Assembly (NCBI RefSeq): GCF_000007605.1
Contig: NC_003361.3
Span: 62,001-126,000, forward strand
Source: Chlamydia caviae GPIC
Lineage (GTDB): Bacteria; Chlamydiota; Chlamydiia; Chlamydiales; Chlamydiaceae
DNA: 64,000 bases
Direction of reading: 5' to 3'
In this document: positions 9,087-17,008 of the stretch, piece after piece
Numbering within the stretch: position 1 is the first letter of the stretch
Layout: every line of letters begins with the position of its first letter
The notes under the pieces: generated by a model
Databases searched by the model: none
What the model was told of the DNA's origin: nothing
The model's input: only the letters and a program-made list of their open reading frames with translations
Program-made: the position numbers and the translations under genes

Positions 9087-9920
9087 GTGAGCGGAGTTAT
9101 CAATAAAGATACGATAATAGAAGTGGCTGTTGATAGTATTCGGGTGAGTCCCTTTCAACCTCGCCGGGTGTTTTCTGAGGCAGAGCTTCAGGAGTTAGTG
9201 GCGTCTCTACAATCCGTAGGGTTAATACACCCTCCTGTAGTTCGTGAAATTCGTAGTGGTGATAAAGTTTTATACTATGAATTAATTGCTGGGGAACGTC
9301 GTTGGAGGGCTTTACAGCTTGCAGGATATACTACGATCCCTGTTGTCCTTAAGCAAGTGATTGCTGATGATATTGCCGCAGAAGCAACGCTTATAGAGAA
9401 TATCCAACGTGTAAACCTCAGCCCTATGGAAATGGCAGAGGCTTTTAAAAAGCTCATTAATGTTTTTGGTTTAACTCAGGATAAAGTCGCTCTGCGCGTA
9501 GGGAAAAAACGTTCTACAGTTGCAAATTACCTACGTCTTTTCTCTTTATCGGAAACTATTCAAAAAAGTCTTTATTTAGGAGAGATTACCTTAGGACATG
9601 CTAAAGTTATCCTGACTCTTGAAGATCCTAAATTGCGAGAAATTCTCGCTGAGAGGATTATCTCGAAGCGTCTTGCTGTTCGTGAAGCAGAGCAAGAAGC
9701 AAAGAAATTATTGTCAGGGGAGTCTATATCTTTATCTTCTAAAGAACATGTAAAAACACCCTCAACTGTATCTTATCAAGATATGCAAGAGCGTCTTAGC
9801 CAATCTTTAGGCTATAAGGTAACAGTAAAATCACAAGGTTCTCACCATAGCGTCTCTCTACATGTTCACGATGAAGAGCAGCTAAAGCAGTTAGAGGAGT
9901 GGCTTTTGAAGAAAGCCTAG
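9087..9920 (+). CDS. parB: Chromosome partitioning protein ParB
   Basis: A 277-residue ParB/Spo0J-family DNA-binding protein that loads on parS sites and, with ParA, organises chromosome segregation. It has the N-terminal nuclease-like domain with GERRWRALQLAGYTTIPVV and ENIQRVNLSPMEMAEAF, then the helix-turn-helix LTQDKVALRVGKKRSTVANY. A C-terminal dimerisation region follows. GTG at 9087 is preceded by GAAGG. No parA is adjacent and no parS consensus was noticed in the window. Confidence 0.93.
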   Translation: MSGVINKDTIIEVAVDSIRVSPFQPRRVFSEAELQELVASLQSVGLIHPPVVREIRSGDKVLYYELIAGERRWRALQLAGYTTIPVVLKQVIADDIAAEATLIENIQRVNLSPMEMAEAFKKLINVFGLTQDKVALRVGKKRSTVANYLRLFSLSETIQKSLYLGEITLGHAKVILTLEDPKLREILAERIISKRLAVREAEQEAKKLLSGESISLSSKEHVKTPSTVSYQDMQERLSQSLGYKVTVKSQGSHHSVSLHVHDEEQLKQLEEWLLKKA

Positions 9921-9925
9921 TTTTT

Positions 9926-9952
9926 ATAAAGAAGATCTTAGATCTTCTTTAT
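9926..9952. terminator. Bidirectional terminator between parB and dppF
   Basis: A perfect 12-base-pair stem (9926-9937 with 9941-9952) with a three-base loop fills the gap between the convergent parB and dppF genes. On the plus strand it is followed by a T-rich stretch (TTATCTTTT). It can serve both genes. Confidence 0.75.
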
Positions 9953-9958
9953 TATCTT

Positions 9959-10927
9959 TTAAAGAATGCACTGATATGAGTGCTTATCCCCATCGGTTCG
10001 TTCTGGAATAGGTCCTTGAAGGCAGGTTTTTTGTCGCTTAGGACAGCGATTATAAAAAACACATCCCGTAGGTGAGGGGATCTCGGAAGAGTTTGTCTGA
10101 TATGCTTTTAATTTGTGCTCTATACTGCGATTTTCTGGAAGGTCAGGAAGTTGCGAGTTGAGAAGCATTTGCGTATAAGGATGTTTAGGATTTAAGAAGA
10201 TCTCTTCTGTTGTTCCTGATTCAACAATTTTCCCTTTATACATAATCATTACTTCCGAACAAAAAGAGCGCACAACAGCTAAATCATGAGAGATAAAAAG
10301 ATAGCTCATCTTCAGCTCTTTTTGTAAATTTGAGAGCATATTTAAGATCTGCGCTTGCATCGAAAGATCCAAAGCAGAAACTACCTCATCACATATAATA
10401 AGCTTAGGAGCTCCTAATAAAGCTCTAGCTATGGAGACGCGCTGTTGTTGACCACCTGAAAGTTGATGAGGATAACGGTAAAAATAATCAGCAGATAACC
10501 CTACAAGTTCTAAAGTATCCCCAATAACAGAGTGGAGCTTCTCTTTTGTAATTATACGGTGATGAATAAGAGCGTGGCCCAAACTGTCAAAAATCGTTTT
10601 TCTAGGATTTAAAGAAGCTTTGGGATTTTGAAAAACCATACGCACGAAAGAACGAAGCTTTTTTAAATCATGCTTAGAGTGTAGTTTGATAGGGGTGTTA
10701 TTAAAAGATAAATAGCCAGAGGTTAGCGATAATAGTCCAGAAAGCGCTAGGGCTAGTGTTGTTTTCCCCGATCCCGATTCTCCAATTAGACCTACGATCT
10801 TCCCTGAAGGTATAGAAAAAGAAACATTATCAATAGCTCTTGTTGCTATTGTTTTTTTCCAAAACCAGCTCGAACGCTTGTAGTAATATTTTTTTAACTG
10901 ATTAGCTTGTACTAAAGGATCATTCAT
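9959..10927 (-). CDS. dppF: Oligopeptide/dipeptide ABC transporter ATPase DppF
   Basis: A 322-residue ATPase subunit of a peptide importer. Walker A GESGSGKT, signature LSGGQQQRVSIARALL and Walker B KLIICDEVVSALD are present. The C-terminal extension typical of Opp/Dpp ATPases follows, with NPKHPYTQMLL and a four-cysteine segment (CVFYNRCPKRQKTC). It overlaps dppD by eight bases. The permease and binding-protein genes are not here; they must be elsewhere. Peptides are a plausible amino acid source for an intracellular parasite. Confidence 0.9.
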   Translation of the reverse strand: MNDPLVQANQLKKYYYKRSSWFWKKTIATRAIDNVSFSIPSGKIVGLIGESGSGKTTLALALSGLLSLTSGYLSFNNTPIKLHSKHDLKKLRSFVRMVFQNPKASLNPRKTIFDSLGHALIHHRIITKEKLHSVIGDTLELVGLSADYFYRYPHQLSGGQQQRVSIARALLGAPKLIICDEVVSALDLSMQAQILNMLSNLQKELKMSYLFISHDLAVVRSFCSEVMIMYKGKIVESGTTEEIFLNPKHPYTQMLLNSQLPDLPENRSIEHKLKAYQTNSSEIPSPTGCVFYNRCPKRQKTCLQGPIPERTDGDKHSYQCIL

Positions 10928-11882
10928 ATAGCCAGCACCTTACTTTATGCCCCTCGCTTGCATTGTGAACTTCTGGAGACTCGTTTTTACATTTCCCATA
11001 AGCTTTTGAACATCTCGGGTAATAGCAGCATCCAGAAGGAAGAGAGCTATAGTGAGGAGGTTGTCCAGGAATTGCCCTAAACGTTTCATTTTGCAGCGAA
11101 GGGCGTGACGCTAAAAGATCTTGGGTATAGGGATGGCAAGGGTTATGGAAAATTTCCTTTGCAGAAGCATATTCTGCCTTTCTTCCTGCATAGAGGACGA
11201 GGACCTCATCAGAGGTTTCAGCAACAACACCCATATTATGGGTGATGATGAGCAAGCTCATCCCGAATTTCTCTTGTAAGCCTTTTAATAGTTGTAAAAT
11301 CTGATATTGAACAGAAACATCGAGAGCTGTTGTTGGCTCGTCAGCAATTAAAATTTCTGGAGAAGCAAGCAGAGCCATAGCAATAGAGACTCTTTGTAAC
11401 ATGCCTCCGGAAAGCTGGTGAGGATAGAGTTTTAAACAGAGTTCAGGATTATGGAATCCTGTATCTATAAGAGCTTGGATGATTTTCTCTCGTCCTTCTT
11501 TATGGGGAAGATGGAGATGCGTGCGGATAAACTCTTGGAATTGTTGCTCTATTGTGAAAACAGGATTTAAAGAGGATTGGGGATTTTGGAAAATCATAGA
11601 AATTTTCGTTCCGAAAATCGATCTTAGGATTCCCCGCGGTGCTTCTAACAAATCTTTTCCATGGAAAAGGATTTTTCCTGACGTAGAAAATAGCGGAGAA
11701 GGTAATAGCTGCATAAGAGCCTGAGCAGTTACCGATTTCCCCGATCCTGATTCTCCGATAATCGCTAATGTTTTCCCCTTATGTAAATCAAAGGACAATG
11801 ACTCGATAATGGAGTAGCGTTCGCGACGTTTATTCAGGCTGACCGATAGATCTTTAACCTGTAAGATAGGTAGATGAGTCAT
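10920..11882 (-). CDS. dppD: Oligopeptide/dipeptide ABC transporter ATPase DppD
   Basis: The partner ATPase of DppF, 320 residues. Walker A GESGSGKS, signature LSGGMLQRVSIAMALL, Walker B EILIADEPTTALD and the oligopeptide-transporter C-terminal region (NPCHPYTQDLLASRP, then CCYYPRCSKAYGKC) are in the usual order. It is the first gene of the dppD-dppF pair and is divergent from the phosphate uptake pair, with only 53 bases between the two start codons; promoters for both directions must lie there or overlap the genes. Confidence 0.9.
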   Translation of the reverse strand: MTHLPILQVKDLSVSLNKRRERYSIIESLSFDLHKGKTLAIIGESGSGKSVTAQALMQLLPSPLFSTSGKILFHGKDLLEAPRGILRSIFGTKISMIFQNPQSSLNPVFTIEQQFQEFIRTHLHLPHKEGREKIIQALIDTGFHNPELCLKLYPHQLSGGMLQRVSIAMALLASPEILIADEPTTALDVSVQYQILQLLKGLQEKFGMSLLIITHNMGVVAETSDEVLVLYAGRKAEYASAKEIFHNPCHPYTQDLLASRPSLQNETFRAIPGQPPHYSSLPSGCCYYPRCSKAYGKCKNESPEVHNASEGHKVRCWLYE

Positions 11883-11935
11883 AAGTCATTTACAAGATCG
11901 TTAAAGCACGTTATTATTGCTAAAAAGGTATTCTT

Positions 11936-12610
11936 ATGCAAACCCTTGCTCGTCTGTTCGGACAGTCTCCTTTTGCCCCGCTACAAGCGCACTTGGAAGT
12001 CGTAGCATTTTGCGTTCAGCAAATGGTGCCAATCTTCACAGCCTTGCGTGATGGGGATTACAAACAGGTACAAACAATAGCGAAAAATATTTCTGATAAG
12101 GAATACCAAGCAGATTGTATAAAAAATGATATGCGCAATCACCTTCCTGTAGGCTTATTTATGCCGATATCGCGGGCAGGATTGCTAGAAATTATTTCTA
12201 TACAAGATAGCATCGCTGATGTTTCCGAAGATGTAGCCATCTTACTTACCGTTAGAAAGCTGCATTTTTATCCAGAATTTGAGAAGATCTTTTTCCAATT
12301 CCTACATAAAAGTGTTGAAACTTTTGATCTTACTATGACGGTCATACAAGAATTCAATAAATTACTAGAAAGCTCTTTTGGAGGGCGTAAAGCTGACAAA
12401 GTACGGTTTCTAGTAAGTCGCGTAGCGAAAGCTGAGCACGAGTGTGATGTTATTCAACGAGAGATCATGCAAATATTCTTTTCTGATGAATTTATGATCT
12501 CTGAAAAAGAATTTTATTTATGGCTGCAGGTAATTAAGCGCGCTGCGGGGATTTCCGATAGTTCGGAAAAACTTGCTCATCGAGTTAACATGACGTTAGA
12601 AGAAAAGTAA
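11936..12610 (+). CDS. DUF47/PhoU-like accessory protein of Pit phosphate transporter
   Basis: A 224-residue all-helical protein of the DUF47 (TIGR00153) family, distantly related to PhoU and usually encoded next to Pit transporters, whose activity it is thought to modulate. The conserved elements KEYQADCIKNDMRNHL, ISIQDSIADVSEDVAILL and AEHECDVIQREIMQIFF match the two PhoU-like helical repeats. AAGG precedes the ATG. Six bases separate it from the transporter gene, so the two are co-transcribed. Confidence 0.85.
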   Translation: MQTLARLFGQSPFAPLQAHLEVVAFCVQQMVPIFTALRDGDYKQVQTIAKNISDKEYQADCIKNDMRNHLPVGLFMPISRAGLLEIISIQDSIADVSEDVAILLTVRKLHFYPEFEKIFFQFLHKSVETFDLTMTVIQEFNKLLESSFGGRKADKVRFLVSRVAKAEHECDVIQREIMQIFFSDEFMISEKEFYLWLQVIKRAAGISDSSEKLAHRVNMTLEEK

Positions 12611-12616
12611 TATTTC

Positions 12617-13897
12617 ATGCTTGTTCTACTCATTTTTGTTCTCTTATGTGGTTTTTATACCTCTTGGAATATAGGAGCTAACGACGTGGCTAATGCCGTT
12701 GGTCCTAGTGTGGGATCCGGGGTATTAACATTACGTCAGGCAGTAATCATCGCTGCTATTTTTGAATTTTTAGGAGCTTTGTTCCTCGGAGATCGTGTTG
12801 CAGGAACTATAGAAAGTCGTATAGTCTCTGTTTCCGATCCGTTGATCGCCTCTGGCGATTATATTTATGGTATGACGGGGGCCTTATTGGCCACAGGAGT
12901 CTGGCTACAACTTGCATCATATTTCGGATGGCCGGTTTCTACAACCCATTCTATAGTAGGAGCTGTAATCGGTTTTGGTCTTGTTCTTGGTAAGGGAACA
13001 GTCATTTATTGGGGATCTGTAGGGACAATTTTAGTGAGTTGGGTAATCTCTCCGCTCATGGGAGGTTGTATTGCTTACCTCATCTTTTCTTTTATACGTA
13101 GAAATATCCTTTATAAGAATGATCCCGTAGGTGCAATGATTCGCATAGCACCATTTCTTGCTGCTTTTGTCATCATTACCTTAGGAATCATTATTGTTTG
13201 TGGCGGCGTGGTTACACGCTTGGTCCCTCTTCCCTTGGCTTTACTGTTAGTGTTTCTTGTCGGCAGTCTTGCCTATGCCCTCATGTTTAAGTATGTGCAT
13301 ACATCACATTGCTCCTTTATTTGTGAATCTCCGAAACCCGGAAGTTTGCTTTGTCGTTTAAAAACATGTGGGGGAAACTACGGTAGGAAATACCTTATCG
13401 TAGAGAGAATCTTTGCTTATTTGCAAATTATCATTGCTTGTTTCATGGCTTTTGCCCACGGATCTAACGATGTGGCTAACGCCATTGCTCCTGTAGCTGG
13501 AGTTTTGCGCCAAGCATATCCCCAAGTGTATTCTTCCTATACATTAATAGGGCTTATGGCTTTCGGCGGCGTCGGATTAATTATTGGATTATCCGTTTGG
13601 GGATGGCGCGTGATTGAAACTGTAGGGTGTAAGATTACCGAACTTACCCCCTCAAGGGGATTTTCTGTAGGCCTAAGTGCTGCTGTTACAATTGCTTTGG
13701 CATCAGCTATGGGCTTGCCTATATCAACAACTCACGTGGTTGTGGGAGCTGTGTTAGGCATAGGTCTTGCTCGTGGGATTCATGCGATTAATTTAAATAT
13801 TATCAAAGATATTATCATGTCGTGGTTTATTACTCTTCCTGCAGGAGCGATACTCTCTATTCTATTTTTCTTTGCTTTAAGAGCGCTCTTCCATTAA
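12617..13897 (+). CDS. pit: Inorganic phosphate transporter, Pit family
   Basis: A 426-residue polytopic inner-membrane protein of the PiT family, importing phosphate coupled to cations. The two inverted signature repeats are clear: NIGANDVANAVGPSVGSG with PVSTTHSIVGAVIGFG in the N-terminal half, and FAHGSNDVANAIAPVAG with PISTTHVVVGAVLGIG in the C-terminal half. About ten hydrophobic segments are seen. It corresponds to CT692 by gene order and lies directly upstream of pgk. Confidence 0.93.
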   Translation: MLVLLIFVLLCGFYTSWNIGANDVANAVGPSVGSGVLTLRQAVIIAAIFEFLGALFLGDRVAGTIESRIVSVSDPLIASGDYIYGMTGALLATGVWLQLASYFGWPVSTTHSIVGAVIGFGLVLGKGTVIYWGSVGTILVSWVISPLMGGCIAYLIFSFIRRNILYKNDPVGAMIRIAPFLAAFVIITLGIIIVCGGVVTRLVPLPLALLLVFLVGSLAYALMFKYVHTSHCSFICESPKPGSLLCRLKTCGGNYGRKYLIVERIFAYLQIIIACFMAFAHGSNDVANAIAPVAGVLRQAYPQVYSSYTLIGLMAFGGVGLIIGLSVWGWRVIETVGCKITELTPSRGFSVGLSAAVTIALASAMGLPISTTHVVVGAVLGIGLARGIHAINLNIIKDIIMSWFITLPAGAILSILFFFALRALFH

Positions 13898-13934
13898 AAA
13901 TAGGGAAATCATCTTAGATAGTTTCTCAAGGTAT

Positions 13935-15146
13935 ATGGATAGATTGACAGTCAGGGAACTTTCCCCAGAAGAAAACAAGGTTTTAGTTCGTGTAGATTTT
14001 AATGTTCCTATAAAAGATGGGAAGATTCTTGATGATATTCGCATTCGTAGTGCTATGCCAACAATTAACTATCTGTTGCAAAAACGCGCTGCTGTAATTT
14101 TAATGAGTCATTTAGGCCGCCCTAAGGGAACGGGGTTTGAAGAGAAGTATTCCCTCCAGCCTGTTGTTGAAGTTTTAGAAGGCTACTTAGGCCATCACGT
14201 TCCTTTAGCTCCCGATTGTATTGGGGAGGTTGCTCGTCAGGCAGTAGCGCAGCTATCTCCAGGGCGCGTATTGCTATTAGAAAATCTCCGTTTCCATAGG
14301 GGTGAAGAACATCCCGAAGAAGATCCTACATTTGCTGCTGAACTTTCTTCTTATGGAGATTTTTATGTGAATGATGCTTTTGGGACTTCTCATAGAAAAC
14401 ATGCTTCTGTTTATCATGTGCCCCAAGCTTTCCCTGGAAGATCTGCAGCAGGCCTTCTTATGGAGAAAGAACTCGAGTTTTTAGGGCAGCACCTTCTGCA
14501 TTCTCCTAAACGTCCTTTTACTGCTATCCTTGGTGGGGCTAAAGTATCTTCAAAAATCGGGGTAATAGAAGCCTTACTATCGCAAGTGAACAACTTACTC
14601 TTAGCAGGAGGCATGGGATTCACCTTCTTAAAGGCACTAGGTAAGTCCGTAGGGAATTCCCTAGTTGAAGAATCGGGAATAGAGCTTGCTCGTCGTGTTT
14701 TGAAACTTGCAGAGCAGCGTAATGTGCGTATCGTTCTCCCTATAGATGTAAAAGTTGCCAAGGCGTGCGAGCCTGGAGTCAGCTGGTCAGAAACACTTAT
14801 AGATCAGGGGATTCCTGCAGATCTTGAAGGTTTAGATATCGGAACCAAAACGATTCAAGAGTTTTGTAAGATCATTGATGCTTCAGCAACAGTATTTTGG
14901 AACGGCCCCGTCGGTGTTTATGAAGTTCCTCCTTTTGATCAAGGTTCTATGGCTATCGCCAACTGTCTAGCACGACATTCTTCTGCAACTACCGTCGTGG
15001 GTGGTGGTGACGCCGCTGCTGTTGTTGCTTTAGCCGGATGTACCTCTCAAGTCTCACACGTATCGACAGGCGGGGGAGCTTCTTTAGAGTTTTTAGAAAA
15101 CGGCTTTTTACCAGGCACAGAAGTTCTCTCTCCAGCGCAAGATTAA
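13935..15146 (+). CDS. pgk: Phosphoglycerate kinase
   Basis: Phosphoglycerate kinase (403 residues) makes ATP and 3-phosphoglycerate from 1,3-bisphosphoglycerate in glycolysis. Conserved segments are VLVRVDFNVPIKDGKI at the N-terminus, LMSHLGRPKG, LLENLRFHRGEE, the FWNGPVGVYEVPPFD loop and the nucleotide-binding VVGGGDAAAVVALAG with STGGGASLEFLE. Length is normal. AAGG precedes the ATG. gapA, the preceding enzyme of the pathway, lies 43 kb away in this window. A perfect palindrome follows 17 bases after the stop. Confidence 0.97.
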   Translation: MDRLTVRELSPEENKVLVRVDFNVPIKDGKILDDIRIRSAMPTINYLLQKRAAVILMSHLGRPKGTGFEEKYSLQPVVEVLEGYLGHHVPLAPDCIGEVARQAVAQLSPGRVLLLENLRFHRGEEHPEEDPTFAAELSSYGDFYVNDAFGTSHRKHASVYHVPQAFPGRSAAGLLMEKELEFLGQHLLHSPKRPFTAILGGAKVSSKIGVIEALLSQVNNLLLAGGMGFTFLKALGKSVGNSLVEESGIELARRVLKLAEQRNVRIVLPIDVKVAKACEPGVSWSETLIDQGIPADLEGLDIGTKTIQEFCKIIDASATVFWNGPVGVYEVPPFDQGSMAIANCLARHSSATTVVGGGDAAAVVALAGCTSQVSHVSTGGGASLEFLENGFLPGTEVLSPAQD

Positions 15147-15163
15147 GATTATTAAGCGGTTAG

Positions 15164-15203
15164 CATTATATCAGGGGCTCTATATAGAGCCCCTGATATA
15201 ATG
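15164..15203. repeat. Perfect 40-bp palindrome after pgk (17-bp stem, TATATA centre)
   Basis: Bases 15164-15180 (CATTATATCAGGGGCTC) pair exactly with 15187-15203, around a TATATA centre that is itself palindromic, so all 40 bases are self-complementary. It is placed like a terminator for pgk, but the next bases are AAAGCGTACG, with no T tract on the plus strand. It could be a strong intrinsic terminator of unusual form, an RNA-stabilising hairpin, or a protein-binding site. Confidence 0.7.
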
Positions 15204-15598
15204 AAAGCGTACGTATATAATGACTTTCTTCGTTGATTTTCGCAGTTAAGATTTCTTTAATGCGTATGTAATGTGCTTTTATAAAGAATTAATAATTTTC
15301 TATTTTCCTCGATACAAACTTATTTTAATTTCTCATTCAACTAAAGACCTTGTTTTTAAGCTATTCATTTATAGTGGTTAAGGTCGATTCGACGCGCTCT
15401 CGCTCTTCAAATCTCAAGAAGCCTGCTTCATATAGCCTAAGAAGCACATTTTCAGCGTGATACGCCTTATTTGTTTGTTAGTTTGTTTTTCTTCATTTTT
15501 ATAATTAAACTGTTCAGTTTTGGTTTTATTTTTAAATAAACATGTGCGGCTAAATCAGTTTTAATTTTAAAATTAAAATATAAAAATGGAGAAAAACT
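15204..15598 (+). other. Long AT-rich leader upstream of the effector pair
   Basis: About 395 bases with no credible gene. It holds the promoter and leader for the two effector genes. A perfect 20-base palindrome made only of A and T (15559-15578) lies just before the ribosome-binding GGAG (15587-15590). I could not fix a -10/-35 pair with confidence because of the AT content. Confidence 0.45.
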
Positions 15599-16990
15599 AT
15601 GGGAATTAATCCAAGCGGTCGAAACAATAACAATGATCTATGGATTTCAGGAGCTCATGAGCAACATCCAGATGTCCAGGAAACTAGAGGATCTTCTGAA
15701 GCAGCGGGACCCAGTAGAGTTTCTTCACAAAATAATACACCAGAGACTCAGGGTTTCTTATCAAGAATCAGTTCCGCTGTAAATAGTTTCTTCTCCGGAA
15801 TATTTGGTAAGAGCTCTTCACAAACAAGTTCTCAGGATTCTTCGCAGCTAGCTACTCCGTCTAGTAGTCGTAGATCTTCGACTGCATCAGATTCAGATAT
15901 GGATGTAGAGGGAGAGGGATCAGATACAGGTAGTGTAGCATCAACAGAAAGTACGAGCTCTAGCGATAGTGCAAGATCAACAGAGGGTGCTGCTAGAGGA
16001 TTACAGAAGAAAGGCTATACTCCAGGAGTTAAAGCGGACTCTCCAAGAGTTCCTCGTAGAGGAATTCAACGTCCGAATACCCCACCTCCACCACCTCCAA
16101 CTGCAGCAGGGACATCACAATCTCCATCAACAAGTGGAACTGGGGTGACAAAACGTAAGGCTCCTCAACCTCCAGCAGGAGATCCTAAAAGAACACGTCA
16201 TGAAAGTGGATCCTCTATTTCTAGTACAGATTCTACAGTGAGTACAGATTCCGGTGTTGATGAGTCACAATCCATAGCAGCTAAATTAAAAGCAGAATTA
16301 GAAGCTAATAGCGCATCGAGACAAGAGCGGTTAGAGGCGTTATCTGGTCAGATTAAAGACCGTTGGACAAGTCAAGAAACTCAAGAGCCGGTGGCTTACA
16401 AGGTTTCTTGTATGCAGACATTAACAGCACGATTAGGGCAAGCACGTGCGGATGCTCAGAAAGAAGTAGAAGTAGCGCGTCCTGGAATTAATGAACGTCC
16501 ATTAAAGGCAGCGTCTTCTCTAGCTCGATCTATATGGGATCTTGGAGAGAAAGAGCAGAGACAAGATGGGGATTCCGTCCTTCTTCAAGTGCTGATACGC
16601 ATGGGATTAGAGGGAGGCTTATTAAGCCCTGAAGTTGACTACGTGGATTATGTAAATCAGCTTGTTAGTGAATATGGAGATTCTGAGGAAGATTACGATT
16701 GGCAACCTACAATGCAAACTCTTGCTCAAGATTTAAATGAGATAAGAAATACTAACCCCAATGGTATGCATAAATTCTGGTCTTCATTTTCTGGAAAAGG
16801 TGAGGTCGTTGTAAGGAGCTTAGCCAATAAGTATATGGCTACAAATGCAGGAAACTATGAGCCTTCTTCGGTTAAAACTGCTAATCGTTGGAATGCCGGT
16901 GCTTTGGATTTAATGAAGTCTTTAAATCCCGGAGTCTATGTAACAACAGTATCTGTCTTAGGCTTGGATGCTTTTAGTTCAGAAGAATAG
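15599..16990 (+). CDS. Putative type III secreted effector, TmeA-locus protein with candidate nuclear localisation signal
   Basis: A 463-residue protein, low-complexity and Ser/Thr-rich in its first 230 residues. In order: a polar N-terminus, an amphipathic or hydrophobic helix at 52-69 (GFLSRISSAVNSFFSGIF), a Ser-rich acidic stretch, a proline run near 160, and the basic bipartite cluster KRK (185-187) plus KRTR (197-200). A helical C-terminal domain follows from about 240. No cleavable signal peptide is seen. Its place between pgk and a CT696-like gene is that of tmeA (CT694), a type III effector, and in C. psittaci the inner-nuclear-membrane effector SINC is a candidate relative. The ATG follows GGAG by eight bases. 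Effector status and nuclear targeting are inferences. Confidence 0.65.
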   Translation: MGINPSGRNNNNDLWISGAHEQHPDVQETRGSSEAAGPSRVSSQNNTPETQGFLSRISSAVNSFFSGIFGKSSSQTSSQDSSQLATPSSSRRSSTASDSDMDVEGEGSDTGSVASTESTSSSDSARSTEGAARGLQKKGYTPGVKADSPRVPRRGIQRPNTPPPPPPTAAGTSQSPSTSGTGVTKRKAPQPPAGDPKRTRHESGSSISSTDSTVSTDSGVDESQSIAAKLKAELEANSASRQERLEALSGQIKDRWTSQETQEPVAYKVSCMQTLTARLGQARADAQKEVEVARPGINERPLKAASSLARSIWDLGEKEQRQDGDSVLLQVLIRMGLEGGLLSPEVDYVDYVNQLVSEYGDSEEDYDWQPTMQTLAQDLNEIRNTNPNGMHKFWSSFSGKGEVVVRSLANKYMATNAGNYEPSSVKTANRWNAGALDLMKSLNPGVYVTTVSVLGLDAFSSEE

Positions 16991-17008
16991 GATGAGGAGG
17001 TTTTAGTT

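Noticed and set aside
14414..14761. 115-codon minus-strand frame antisense to pgk
   Set aside because: Shadow of a highly conserved gene; no ribosome site and no recognisable domain.
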